NCBI RefSeq assembly: GCF_026932795.1
Contig: NZ_JADPVH010000007.1
Coordinates: 29,291-93,290 of the forward strand
DNA from: Paenarthrobacter sp. Z7-10
GTDB lineage: Bacteria > Actinomycetota > Actinomycetes > Actinomycetales > Micrococcaceae
Length of the DNA stretch: 64,000 nucleotides
Direction: 5' to 3'
Position numbers and translations under genes: made by a program. Positions within the stretch are counted from its first letter, which is position 1. Each line of letters opens with the position of its first letter. A model generated the notes under the pieces. The model was not told the DNA's origin, ran no database searches, and saw only the letters and a program-made list of their open reading frames with translations. This document shows positions 44,377 to 53,154 of the stretch, piece by piece.

Positions 44377-45353
44377 ACGGCGTAGCAGCGGCGCAGCCGG
44401 TCCAGCCACCATTGCCGGCGGCTGCTGCCCGCGGCGAAGCGTTCCAGTAACTCGGGATCGGCGGCAACGTCCCGGAGGTACATGCCGCCGTCGGCCGCGA
44501 CCAGGGAATCCCGCACCACGTCCCCAGCCATCAACGAGACAGTGCCGAGGCCACAGGCGTAGGGAAGTTCGGGCAGTGCGGCAGCGAGCGCCAGCCCGGC
44601 CCGGATACCCACCGAGGAATCCAGTGCCGAGCTGACCACGGCGGGCAGGCCGGCGGCGGCAACAATGTTCAACGCGCGGCGCACCCCGCCCAGCGGGGCC
44701 GCCTTGACGATGATCAGGTCCGCCGCACCGGCCCGGGCCACCGCGAGTGGATCCGTTTCCTTCCGCACGCTCTCATCCGCGGCGATCAGCACCGGCACGC
44801 CACCGGCACGCATCGTGCGGCGCAGCTGCGCGAGGCCCTCGATGCTGGGAACCGGCTGCTCCGCGTACTCCAGGTCAAACTCCGCCAGCCGTGTGAGGGC
44901 GGTGACCGCCTCCGGGACGGACCAGCCACCATTGGCGTCCACCCGGACCGCGGCCATCGGCAGCGCCGCGCGAACGGCGGCGACCCGGGCGACGTCGTCG
45001 GCCAGCGTCTGGCCGCGCTCGGCAACCTTGATCTTCACGGTGCCGGCCGCGTCAAAGGAGCCGAGGACCTCGGGAACCTGTGCGGCGGGAACCGCCGGGA
45101 CCGTCGCATTGACCGCAATGTGGTCCCGGACCGGAGCCGGGAATCCCTCCCAGCCCGCCTCGATTGCCGCAGCCAACCAACGTGAGGCCTCGTCGTCGTC
45201 GTACTCCGGAAAGGATCCGAATTCGGCCCAGCCCGCGGGCCCGTCCAGCAGCAGCACTTCACGCTCAAGCACGCCGCGGAACTTCACCCGCATGGGCAGC
45301 GCAACCACATGGGCGGCGGCGAGAAGGGCATCCAGGGAAGGCAGCTGCGGCAT
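44364..45353 (-). CDS. menC: o-Succinylbenzoate synthase
   Basis: 329 residues, enolase superfamily, actinobacterial MenC type. The catalytic residues appear in order: KIKVAERG (lysine pair), AVRVDANGGW (Asp), YAEQPV (Glu), IAADESV (Asp) and LIIVKAAPLGG (Lys). It dehydrates SHCHC to o-succinylbenzoate in menaquinone synthesis, following MenD. Start ATG at 45353, divergent from the PAP2 gene. Confidence 0.92.
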   Translation of the reverse strand: MPQLPSLDALLAAAHVVALPMRVKFRGVLEREVLLLDGPAGWAEFGSFPEYDDDEASRWLAAAIEAGWEGFPAPVRDHIAVNATVPAVPAAQVPEVLGSFDAAGTVKIKVAERGQTLADDVARVAAVRAALPMAAVRVDANGGWSVPEAVTALTRLAEFDLEYAEQPVPSIEGLAQLRRTMRAGGVPVLIAADESVRKETDPLAVARAGAADLIIVKAAPLGGVRRALNIVAAAGLPAVVSSALDSSVGIRAGLALAAALPELPYACGLGTVSLMAGDVVRDSLVAADGGMYLRDVAADPELLERFAAGSSRRQWWLDRLRRCYAVQRP

Positions 45354-45454
45354 GGTTTTACTCTAGCCCCGGCTGGTCGAGGACCCCGCCGGCCGGGATC
45401 GGAATCCCGGTGTCCGTTGCCGGGACGGGCCAGGATTGTGGGAGCCTAGAGGAG

Positions 45455-46390
45455 ATGACTTCGAACACCCGCAAGCCGGCACGTCGCTCGGTGACCCCAG
45501 CCAAGGCGGCCCCGCACGCCGTACTGTTCCTGCTGTGCGCCGCCGCCGCGGTTGCGGGTCTGATCGCCACGTATGTTTTCTTCGTGCGGACCTTTACGGG
45601 TCAGTACATCGACGAGTCCGCGCTGGATGAAGCGTCCCGCGTCCAGGCCGTCGTGGGGGTCCAGGTGGCAGGCTTCCTCGATGCGCTGCCTGTCACTTCA
45701 GTGATCATCGCCGCCCTCGTTGTGCTGTTTGTCTGCCTGAAGAGGCGGCGCTGGAAGGTGGCGGGAATCGCGGTGGGCGCCATGGCCGCAGCCAACCTGT
45801 GCACGGAAGTGCTCAAGTTCTCGCTGCCGGACCGACCTGACCGCGGCATCGTGACGCTGGGCCTGAACTCCCTCCCGTCCGGACACAGCACACTGGCTGC
45901 CTCCTCCGCTGCGGCGGTATTCCTGGTCGTCTCCCCACGCTGGCGTCCGCTGGTGGGCTTCGCCGGCGGCAGCTATGCGATTTTCTCCGGGGTGTCCACG
46001 GTGATCAATGGTTGGCATCGGCCGGCGGACGTGGTGGCGGCGTTCCTGATCGTGACGTTCTGGACGGCACTGGCGGGCCTGGTGATCCTGCGGACCGGAC
46101 CGGGCTGGAATGTTTGGGACGGCTTCGGCGAACATTGGGCTGCGTCCCGGGCCTGGCCGCTGCTCTCGCTGCTGGCGGCGGTCGCTGCGGCGGGAATGGC
46201 CGCCGTCGTCCTGCAGCAACTCACCCCCGCCGGCGGCAGCCGGACCAGCACGACGAACTACTTTTGGACGGGCGTGGCACTGATCGCGGTCTGCGGATAC
46301 TTGCTCACCGTGGCCGGAACACTGGTTTTTGCCCTGCAGACACGCCGCCACAGGCCTCGACGACGCAGCTCGCGGCGACATATGCACTGA
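45455..46390 (+). CDS. PAP2 superfamily membrane phosphatase
   Basis: 311 residues, about six helices. The tripartite PAP2 active site is seen: KFSLPDRPDRG (K-x6-RP), LNSLPSGHST (PSGH) and STVINGWHRPADVVAA (S..x5-H-x3-D). These integral enzymes dephosphorylate lipid phosphates such as undecaprenyl pyrophosphate or phosphatidate; the substrate is unknown here. GGGAG and AGAGGAG precede the ATG. The extra C-terminal helices (residues ~210-290) end in a basic His/Arg tail. Confidence 0.9.
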   Translation: MTSNTRKPARRSVTPAKAAPHAVLFLLCAAAAVAGLIATYVFFVRTFTGQYIDESALDEASRVQAVVGVQVAGFLDALPVTSVIIAALVVLFVCLKRRRWKVAGIAVGAMAAANLCTEVLKFSLPDRPDRGIVTLGLNSLPSGHSTLAASSAAAVFLVVSPRWRPLVGFAGGSYAIFSGVSTVINGWHRPADVVAAFLIVTFWTALAGLVILRTGPGWNVWDGFGEHWAASRAWPLLSLLAAVAAAGMAAVVLQQLTPAGGSRTSTTNYFWTGVALIAVCGYLLTVAGTLVFALQTRRHRPRRRSSRRHMH

Positions 46391-46421
46391 CAGGGCGGGA
46401 CCGCCGGGCAGCCGTGCCCGG

Positions 46422-47627
46422 TCAGCGCAGGCGTGCCGTTGTCGGAGTCCGCGATATCCAGTACCAAAGCACGGCCGCGGCGGCGACCCCCAGCAGCCCG
46501 GTGGCAGAGATTCCCACGGCCAGCGATGCCAGGGCCGTTATGCCAGACAGCAGTCCGGGACCGCCAGAGCTGCCGATGTCGGAGAGAAATCGCCAGATGC
46601 CCAGGAATTGTGCCCGACCGGGTGAAGGTGAGTAGTCCGCCCCCAGGGTCATGATCATGCCGGAACCAATCCCGTTGCCGAAGCCGATCAGCAGGGCCAC
46701 CAGCAAAAGTGACACGGCCCCGGTGCTCAGCGGCATCAACAGCAGTGCGATGGCCATCAGCAGCATGGACGGAACCGCCACCCAGGTGCGCCCCTTCCGG
46801 TCCATCACCTTGCCCGCGGGGTAAAAGACCAGCATGTCCACCGCGCCGGAGAGCCCGTAGATCAGGGACGTCACAGTGGCATTCAAGCCGAGATGTTCAG
46901 CCCACAGCGGGAGCACGGCCTGCCGGGACGCCCGCACCGCACTGACCAGCAGGATACCGATTCCCACCGTCAGAAAGAGCCGGCCGTGGCTGGTGACAAT
47001 CGAGCGAATTGTGGGCGCCGGGGCAGCTCCCGCGCGGGCGTGGGTTGGATGCACCAGATCCGGCAGGGTCCAGGCCACTGCTCCGGCCAGCAGCACCGCA
47101 CCGGCTCCCACCCAATATGATCCGGAGAGTCCGAGGAGATGGATGGCCAGTGCTCCGGCGAAGGGCCCAAGAAAGATGCCGATCCGCATCACACCGCCCA
47201 GGGTGGACAGCGCGCGGGCCCGGAAATGCACCGGAACGGCCTCGGTCAGATAGCTTTGCCGGGCCAGGTTGAACACCGCTGAAGCCGTTCCGATCAGGAA
47301 AATTCCCGCTGCAAAGACCCAGATGGTGGGCGCGACGACGCACATCAACATGGCGACCAGGCTGATCCCTGCGGCCACCACGATGGCGAGCCGTTCTCCG
47401 TACCGGGCGGTGATGACCGATGCCGGGATATTGCTCAGCAGGGAGCCTATTCCGATCAGTGTGACAATCAGGGCCGCTGTGGCAACTGTGGCTCCCAGGC
47501 TGCGGGCGCTGAGGGCGATGACCGGAAGGATCGCTCCTTCACCGATTCCGAACAACAGTGACGGACCAAAAGCCGGAACGGCGATCTTACGGAGGTTGAA
47601 TCCGGCCGGGCCGTTCGGTGCGCTCAT
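46422..47627 (-). CDS. MFS transporter
   Basis: 401 residues, about twelve helices in two halves. The A-motif-like loop PASVITARYGERLAIV follows helix 2, and its counterpart AGKVMDRKGRTWVAVPS lies in the second half. It resembles drug/metabolite efflux carriers. No adjacent biosynthetic or catabolic gene indicates the substrate. It ends 32 bp from the convergent PAP2 gene. Confidence 0.9.
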   Translation of the reverse strand: MSAPNGPAGFNLRKIAVPAFGPSLLFGIGEGAILPVIALSARSLGATVATAALIVTLIGIGSLLSNIPASVITARYGERLAIVVAAGISLVAMLMCVVAPTIWVFAAGIFLIGTASAVFNLARQSYLTEAVPVHFRARALSTLGGVMRIGIFLGPFAGALAIHLLGLSGSYWVGAGAVLLAGAVAWTLPDLVHPTHARAGAAPAPTIRSIVTSHGRLFLTVGIGILLVSAVRASRQAVLPLWAEHLGLNATVTSLIYGLSGAVDMLVFYPAGKVMDRKGRTWVAVPSMLLMAIALLLMPLSTGAVSLLLVALLIGFGNGIGSGMIMTLGADYSPSPGRAQFLGIWRFLSDIGSSGGPGLLSGITALASLAVGISATGLLGVAAAAVLWYWISRTPTTARLR

Positions 47628-47652
47628 TTATCCCACTGTAGACGGGACGGCT

Positions 47653-48459
47653 CTAGGAGCTCGTTTCCTGCAGCCGCTTGATGAACCAGCGGGATTGTTC
47701 CGGCCCGTACGGCAGGATCGGAATGGCCTTTGTGGCGTCGTTAGGCATTTCACGGGTTGCCTGCCTTGCCTGCCGCACCGCGGTGGTCATGGTGTTGGCC
47801 ATGGTCCGCACAAATTCGTCGTCCACCGGCTGGCCGTGGCCAGGCACCAGGAATTCGTATCGGTGCCGCAGCGCGGAGAGCTGGCGCAGGGAGTAGGCCC
47901 AGTCCGCCGGAAAGGAATCCTCGAAGGAAGGATGCGACCCCTGCTCCACCAGATCGCCGGAAAAGAGCGTCGTAGCCGTACCCACCAGCAGGTCGCCGTC
48001 GGTGTGGCCCCGGCCCAGGTAGAAAAGGGTCACGGGAGTGCCACCCAGATCAACGATCACCGGCTGGCTGCCAACGACGGCGGTGGGCAGCACAATCTCG
48101 GTGCCTTCGCCCTTTCCGGCGGCCATTTCGGGCTCACTGTCCGGCAGCATCGTCCGCTGCTCGGCGGACGCCTCCATCTCGCGCACCGCATTTTCATGCG
48201 CCCAGATTTCGGTGGCACCGGCACCGGCAAACACCGCATTGCCAAAAAAGTGGTCATAATGCGCATGCGTGTTCACCACCACCAGCTCGAGCTCGGTGAT
48301 GCCGCGGACTGCTGCCAAAATTTCCGCCGCCTGCCGGGGGCCGCAGCCGGTATCAATGACCAGGGCACGGGCTTCGCCAACCACCAGCCCGGTGTTCAGC
48401 AGTGCTCCTGCCGTGCTGAGCACGTAGTTTCCGGCTCCGACCTTTTGCACCTGCGTCAT
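47653..48459 (-). CDS. Metallo-beta-lactamase fold hydrolase
   Basis: 268 residues with the metal-binding series NTHAHYDHFFGN (HxHxDH), FYLGRGHTDGDLL (His), LFSGDLVEQGSHP (Asp) and FLVPGHGQPV (His). Members include glyoxalase II and quinone/lactone hydrolases; the substrate cannot be told. I chose the ATG at 48459, which has GGAG six bases upstream. It begins 17 bp after the E2 stop and is therefore probably the last gene of the branched-chain dehydrogenase operon, where a thioesterase-like job is conceivable (inference). Confidence 0.88.
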   Translation of the reverse strand: MTQVQKVGAGNYVLSTAGALLNTGLVVGEARALVIDTGCGPRQAAEILAAVRGITELELVVVNTHAHYDHFFGNAVFAGAGATEIWAHENAVREMEASAEQRTMLPDSEPEMAAGKGEGTEIVLPTAVVGSQPVIVDLGGTPVTLFYLGRGHTDGDLLVGTATTLFSGDLVEQGSHPSFEDSFPADWAYSLRQLSALRHRYEFLVPGHGQPVDDEFVRTMANTMTTAVRQARQATREMPNDATKAIPILPYGPEQSRWFIKRLQETSS

Positions 48460-48476
48460 TCGATTCTCCACACTCT

Positions 48477-50000
48477 CTACAAGTCCGCCAGCACCGCGCC
48501 CGGGTTCTCGATGGCATCGGCCACGTAGCGCAGGAAGCCGCCGGCCGTTCCGCCGTCACAGACCCTATGGTCGAAGACCAAGGTCAGTTCGGTAAGTTTC
48601 CGCACCGCGAGCTCTCCCGCCACCACCCACGGCTTGTCAATGATGCGCCCCACGCCCAGGATTGCCACTTCAGGATAATTGATGATTGCGGCGGAGCCAT
48701 CAACGCCGAAGACACCATAGTTATTCAGCGTGAATGTTCCGCTGGTCAGTTCCGCCGGGCTGGCCTTGCCTTCGCGGGCGACGGCGGTGAGCCGGCGGAT
48801 CTCTCCGTCCAGTTGGCGGGCGCTGAGCTTTTCCGCATGCCGGATGGACGGAACCATCAGCCCGCGCTCCGTCTGTGCGGCGAAGCCAAGATTAACGCCG
48901 TCGAACGCCACGATCCCGTTGCCATCCGCCATCGGGTCCACCCGGGTGTTCAGTTCCGGGAACTTGGCCAGTCCAGCAATGACGAACCGGGCAATAAAGG
49001 CGAGCAGTCCCGGCGTACTCCCCGCAGTTGCCGGCGTCTCGGCCCGCTTCATCTGCTGGCGCAGCTGAACGAGCGCAGTCGCGTCAACGTCCACCCAGAC
49101 CGTCGCTTCCGGAATCTCGCTGCGGCTCCGGCTGAGATTGGCGGCGACGGTCCTGCGCAGGCCTTTGATCGGTGTCCGGGAACGCACTTCCAGCCCGGAT
49201 CGGGGATCAACCTCGGCGGCAGCGCCAGCGGTATCTGCCCCGGTATCTGCACCGGCAGGGCTAAAGGCAGCCGGCAGGGCGGCCTCGACGTCCTTGCGGA
49301 GGATCAGGCCGTCCCTGCCGGTTCCGGTGAGTCCCGCCAGCGCAACGCCGTTGTCCCGGGCGAGTTTGCGCACCAGCGGAGAAATCACCAACGGCACGGT
49401 GCCGGTGCCGGTGCCGGCTTTGGCAGGGCCAGCGTTGGAGGAGACTGCGGCGGGAGCAACGCTGACAGCAGCATCAGTGCCCACGCCAGTTTCCCCGGAT
49501 GCAACCTTCCGCGGTCGGGTCCGGCCGCCAGCACCGTGGCCGGACGTTCCATAGCCGATCAGCACATTCCCCGAGCCACCGGTCGCGGCCTCAGCCCCGG
49601 AGGCGGCCATGGCGTCAGTCTTGGCACCAGTCGCGGTGTCAGACTTGGCACCAGTCCCGGTGTCAGACCTGGCACCAGTCCCGCCAGACGCTTCAACCAG
49701 GAAACTCTCCGCAGGGGAATCGGCCGCGGGAGCCGCAGGCAAACCCGAAGGCAAACCTGCAGCCGAACCCGCTTCCACGGAGAGCAGCGGCTTGCCCACA
49801 TCAAGGGTTTGGCCGGCCTCACCATGGAGCACCGCCACCACGCCCGCGAACGGAGACGGCACCTCCACGATTGATTTCGCCGTTTCCACCTCCGCGATCG
49901 GCTGGTCAACGCGGATCTCGTCGCCCACCTTGACCAGCCAGTTCACCAGCTCCGCCTCGGTGAGACCTTCACCCAAATCGGGCAGTAGGAAAACCTGCAT
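48477..50000 (-). CDS. bkdC: Branched-chain 2-oxoacid dehydrogenase E2 (dihydrolipoyl acyltransferase)
   Basis: About 507 residues. The lipoyl domain is at 1-~80 with lipoylated Lys42 in VETAKSIVEVPSP. A long Ala/Gly/Thr-rich linker follows, then the peripheral-subunit-binding domain (SPLVRKLARDNGVALAGLTGTGRDGLILRKDV) and the catalytic acyltransferase domain ending in FDHRVCDGG. It moves the branched acyl group to CoA. The linker contains a 24 bp DNA tandem repeat. I chose the ATG at 50000, which lies 2 bp after the E1 beta stop with GGGAGGA upstream. Confidence 0.93.
   Translation of the reverse strand: MQVFLLPDLGEGLTEAELVNWLVKVGDEIRVDQPIAEVETAKSIVEVPSPFAGVVAVLHGEAGQTLDVGKPLLSVEAGSAAGLPSGLPAAPAADSPAESFLVEASGGTGARSDTGTGAKSDTATGAKTDAMAASGAEAATGGSGNVLIGYGTSGHGAGGRTRPRKVASGETGVGTDAAVSVAPAAVSSNAGPAKAGTGTGTVPLVISPLVRKLARDNGVALAGLTGTGRDGLILRKDVEAALPAAFSPAGADTGADTAGAAAEVDPRSGLEVRSRTPIKGLRRTVAANLSRSRSEIPEATVWVDVDATALVQLRQQMKRAETPATAGSTPGLLAFIARFVIAGLAKFPELNTRVDPMADGNGIVAFDGVNLGFAAQTERGLMVPSIRHAEKLSARQLDGEIRRLTAVAREGKASPAELTSGTFTLNNYGVFGVDGSAAIINYPEVAILGVGRIIDKPWVVAGELAVRKLTELTLVFDHRVCDGGTAGGFLRYVADAIENPGAVLADL
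49614..49685. repeat. 24 bp tandem repeat in the E2 linker
   Basis: Three near-identical units (49614-49637, 49638-49661, 49662-49685, last bases diverged) carry GTCAGACTTGGCACCAGTCC. In the E2 protein they give repeats of TGARSD, TGAKSD and TGAKTD in the flexible linker. Confidence 0.85.
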
Positions 50001-50002
50001 GC

Positions 50003-51160
50003 TCACTGGTCCTCCCACTGGAGCTCATCAACGACGTCGAGGATGCGGTCCACTCCGGGCAGGTAGTGGTGTTCAAGCTTCGGCGCGGGGTAGGGAATGT
50101 CGAAGCCCGTGACGCGCCGCACCGGTGCGGCCAGCGAGTGGAAGCAGCGTTCCTGCACCCGAGCCACGATTTCCGCGGCCACGGAGGCGAAACCTGGTGC
50201 TTCGGCAATGACGACGGCGCGTCCGGTGCCACGGACGGCGGCGCAAACGGTTTCGTCGTCGAAGGGAACCAGGGAGCGCACATCGATGACCTGCAGCGAC
50301 CGGCCCTCCAGCGCCGCGGCTTCGGCTGCGGCGAGCGCCGTTGGCACGGAGGGGCCATAGGCGATCAGCGTGGCGTCAGTTCCCGCCCTCGCGATCACGG
50401 CCTTCCCGATGGAGCTGGCCGGCTGCTGGGGGCCGCCGCCGGCCGCCTTCGAGGCATACCGCGCCCGCAGCGCATCCAGATCCACCTGCTCCTTGGAGAA
50501 GTACAGCTTCTTCGGCTCCAGGAAAACCACCGGATCCGGGCAGGCGATGGCATCGCGCAGCATGGTGTACGCGTCCGCCACGGTGGCCGGGGCCAGCACG
50601 GTCAAGCCCGGAGTATGCACGTAGTAAGCCTCGGAGGAATCGCAGTGATGCTCCACCCCGCCGATGCCGCCGGCATAGGGAATCCGGATCACCAGAGGCA
50701 GCTTGACCCGGCCCTTGGTCCGGTTGGGCATCTTCGCGACATGGCTGACCACCTGCTCGAAGGCCGGGTAGGCAAAGGCGTCAAACTGCATCTCCACCAC
50801 CGGGCGCATGCCGTTCATTGCCATGCCCACGGCCATTCCCATGATTCCGGATTCGGCCAGCGGGGTGTCGAAGCAGCGTTCCTCGCCGAAACGCTTGGTC
50901 AGGCCGTCGGTGATGCGGAAGACCCCGCCCAGGGTGCCGACGTCTTCACCGAAGACGACGACGGACGCGTCAGCCGCCAGCGCGTCCTCCATGGCGTAAG
51001 TCAAGGCTTTCGCGAAGGTCAGGCTCACCGTTCCCGACGGACCGCCCGAAGTTCCCGAAGGCGTTGCCGGCTGGGCTTCCCCTGCGCCCGCCGGCTGGAC
51101 CTGCCGGTCGCCGGCTGCCGGGGCTCCGCCCTGCCGGGTCTGATCTGAGGTGGTGGTCAC
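50003..51160 (-). CDS. bkdB: Branched-chain 2-oxoacid dehydrogenase E1 beta subunit
   Basis: 385 residues. After a ~45-residue Gln/Gly/Ala/Pro-rich N-terminal stretch the E1 beta core begins: LTFAKALTYAMEDALAADASVVVFGEDVG, CFDTPLAESGIMGMAVGMA, MQFDAFAYPAFEQVVSHVAKM, GGVEHHCDSSEAYYVHTPGL and VIDVRSLVPFDDETV. With E1 alpha it decarboxylates 2-oxo acids from Val, Leu and Ile. The GTG at 51160 overlaps the E1 alpha stop (GTGA), which fixes the start; longer frames run into E1 alpha. Confidence 0.93.
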   Translation of the reverse strand: MTTTSDQTRQGGAPAAGDRQVQPAGAGEAQPATPSGTSGGPSGTVSLTFAKALTYAMEDALAADASVVVFGEDVGTLGGVFRITDGLTKRFGEERCFDTPLAESGIMGMAVGMAMNGMRPVVEMQFDAFAYPAFEQVVSHVAKMPNRTKGRVKLPLVIRIPYAGGIGGVEHHCDSSEAYYVHTPGLTVLAPATVADAYTMLRDAIACPDPVVFLEPKKLYFSKEQVDLDALRARYASKAAGGGPQQPASSIGKAVIARAGTDATLIAYGPSVPTALAAAEAAALEGRSLQVIDVRSLVPFDDETVCAAVRGTGRAVVIAEAPGFASVAAEIVARVQERCFHSLAAPVRRVTGFDIPYPAPKLEHHYLPGVDRILDVVDELQWEDQ

Positions 51161-52299
51161 GGTTGGGCTCCTTCGCTGGAGGTGGCTTCGCGGGACAGCT
51201 CTTCGTGCAGCATCGCGGCCTGCTCGCGCAGCTGCGGCGTTGGCTGGCTGTAGACAAATCGGAACAGATCCTGCGGGTCCACCTGGACCTCGGCGTTGAG
51301 GCCGTCGCGCAGCACCGCGGCCACGCGTTCGGCTTCGGCGGTTATCCGCTGCTCCTCCTCCGCAGCCAGCAAACCGGCACCGGAAAGATAGCTCTTCAAC
51401 CGCAGCAGCGGATCCCGCGGCACCCATTGCTTAACCTCATCGTCAGCGCGGTACCGGCTGGCGTCGTCGGCGTTGGTATGGGACTGCATCCGATACGTGT
51501 GCGCCTCGATCAGGGACGGCCCACCGCCGTCGCGCGCCCGGCCCACCGCATGAGCGAGCACCGCCAGCAGGGCGGCCAGGTCGTTGCCGTCCACCCGCTC
51601 ACCGGGCATGCCGTAGCCGATCGCCTTGTGCGCCAGCGACGGAGCAACACTCTGGTGGATCAGCGGCACGGAAATGGCATATTGGTTGTTCTGCACGAAG
51701 AAGACCACCGGCACGTGAAAAACCGCGGCGAAGTTCAACGCCTCATGGAAGTCACCTTCGCTGGTTGCACCATCGCCGCAGAGGGCGACGACGACGGTGT
51801 CCTCACCTTTGAGTTTGGCGGCGTGGGCCACGCCGACGGCATGCAGCAGCTGGGTGGCCAGCGGCGTGGACTGGGTGGCAACGTTGTGCTCATACGGGTC
51901 GTAGCCGCTGTGCCAGGATCCCCGCAGCAGCTCCATGACCTCCACCGGATCCACCCCTCGCGCCATCACGGCCACGGTGTCCCGGTAGGTGGGAAACAGC
52001 CAGTCACCCTCCGCAAGGCACAGGGCGGCGGCCACCTGGCACGCCTCCTGTCCGTGCGAGGAGGGATAAACAGCCATCCTGCCCTGCCGCACCAGCGCCG
52101 AGGCTTGGTCATTCACGCGGCGGCCCACGACCAGCTGCTCGTATCCGTGCAGCAGTTCAGCGGCGGACGGAAGCTCGTAGCGTTCCTTGTACCCCGGATC
52201 GGTGGTCACGGTTCCCGCGGTGTCGATCAGCTGGACCGGCTGGGACGATGGCAGCAGATAGTCCTCCGGCCTGACCGAGCCCTCGGTGTGTGTGCTCAC
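51157..52299 (-). CDS. bkdA: Branched-chain 2-oxoacid dehydrogenase E1 alpha subunit
   Basis: 380 residues. The thiamin diphosphate motif is seen as CGDGATSEGDFHEALN through FFVQNNQYAIS, with SSHGQEACQVAAALCL and EAHTYRMQSHTNADDASRYR (phosphorylation-loop region). GTG start at 52299 with AAGGAGG 8 nt upstream. First gene of E1 alpha-E1 beta-E2-MBL and divergent from the Lrp-type regulator. No E3 gene lies here, so a shared lipoamide dehydrogenase must come from elsewhere. Confidence 0.94.
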   Translation of the reverse strand: MSTHTEGSVRPEDYLLPSSQPVQLIDTAGTVTTDPGYKERYELPSAAELLHGYEQLVVGRRVNDQASALVRQGRMAVYPSSHGQEACQVAAALCLAEGDWLFPTYRDTVAVMARGVDPVEVMELLRGSWHSGYDPYEHNVATQSTPLATQLLHAVGVAHAAKLKGEDTVVVALCGDGATSEGDFHEALNFAAVFHVPVVFFVQNNQYAISVPLIHQSVAPSLAHKAIGYGMPGERVDGNDLAALLAVLAHAVGRARDGGGPSLIEAHTYRMQSHTNADDASRYRADDEVKQWVPRDPLLRLKSYLSGAGLLAAEEEQRITAEAERVAAVLRDGLNAEVQVDPQDLFRFVYSQPTPQLREQAAMLHEELSREATSSEGAQP

Positions 52300-52520
52300 G
52301 GAACCATCCTCCTTGGCGTAGTCCCTGCGGCGGCCCCTGAAGCCGCCGCAGGGAAAGATGTTCTGGATTTCCAGTATGGATTCCTGCGACGTTTCGTATC
52401 CACTTTCGGGCCGATGTCTGGAAAGTATCCGGCAAATACCCTATTCTGGAAGACAGAACGTAGATGTGAGCTGGCTTACCCGCAATTATGTTCTCCCGCT
52501 TGATCCCTGGAAGGAGAACC
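52300..52520. promoter_or_regulatory. Divergent control region between bkd operon and Lrp-type regulator
   Basis: This 221 bp stretch has no coding frame of its own. It is clearly more AT-rich between 52360 and 52470 than the flanks and should hold both promoters and the regulator binding sites. I cannot point to a reliable operator. Confidence 0.5.
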
Positions 52521-52973
52521 ATGCCGGAGCCTGATCCCGCACCGCTGGATGATGTTGACCGCCGCATCCTGCAGGAGCTCACCCGCGATGGGCGGATGTC
52601 CGTGACCGCCGTGGCAGAGAACGTCCATATTTCCCGGGCCCATGCATATTCGCGGATTTCCCGGCTCACCGCCGACGGTGTGCTGACCAAGTTCACGGCC
52701 CTGGTGGATCCCATTAAAGCGGGGCTGCGATCGTCGGCCTACGTCACACTCAAGGTCCGCCAGCATTCCTGGCGGGAGCTGCGCGAAAAACTTCGCGCCA
52801 TCCCGGAGATCCACCATGTTGCCCTGGTCGGCGGGGACTTTGATGTGATTCTGCTGGTGCGGGCGGTGGACAATGTGGACCTGCGCCGCGTTATCTTTGA
52901 TCAACTCCAGTCGATGCCCGGCGTCCTGGACACACAGACCTTCCTGGTGTTCGAGGATATGGACACCCGCTAG
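52521..52973 (+). CDS. bkdR: Lrp/AsnC family regulator of the branched-chain dehydrogenase operon
   Basis: 150 residues. N-terminal helix-turn-helix: LDDVDRRILQELTRDGRMSVTAVAENVHISRAHAYSRISRLTADGVL. C-terminal ligand-binding RAM domain: KAGLRSSAYVTLKV...HVALVGGDFDVILLVRAVDN. Lrp-like proteins sense amino acids or oxo acids. Here the divergent position strongly suggests control of bkdABC. The ATG at 52521 has GGAAGGAG at proper spacing, so I prefer it over one at 52488. Confidence 0.9.
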   Translation: MPEPDPAPLDDVDRRILQELTRDGRMSVTAVAENVHISRAHAYSRISRLTADGVLTKFTALVDPIKAGLRSSAYVTLKVRQHSWRELREKLRAIPEIHHVALVGGDFDVILLVRAVDNVDLRRVIFDQLQSMPGVLDTQTFLVFEDMDTR

Positions 52974-53011
52974 CCGCCGCACAGCTGCAGGGCAGCCCCG
53001 GCAAAACAGAT

Positions 53012-53088
53012 TGGCCGGGAAAGTGCCCAACCGCAAAATGAAGGCCGTTCTTCCTTCATTCCCCCAAAGCGGGCAGCCTTCCCGGCCA
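53012..53088. terminator. Nested bidirectional stem-loop between bkdR and paaG
   Basis: The outer stem TGGCCGGGAA (53012-53021) pairs perfectly with TTCCCGGCCA (53079-53088), and TGCCC with GGGCA just inside. An inner perfect 8 bp stem pairs AATGAAGG (53037-53044) with CCTTCATT (53053-53060). It lies between two converging genes. Confidence 0.75.
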
Positions 53089-53154
53089 CCTCCCATTTAA
53101 CGTTGCCTGAGGCACAAAGTCCCGGACTTTGCGGAATCGTTGCCGAAAGGTTGC

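Noticed and set aside
45164..45454. N-terminal extension of the PAP2 protein back to 45164
   Set aside because: The extra residues lie antisense to the start of menC and are Arg/Pro-rich. The ATG at 45455 has a ribosome site and begins the first membrane helix.
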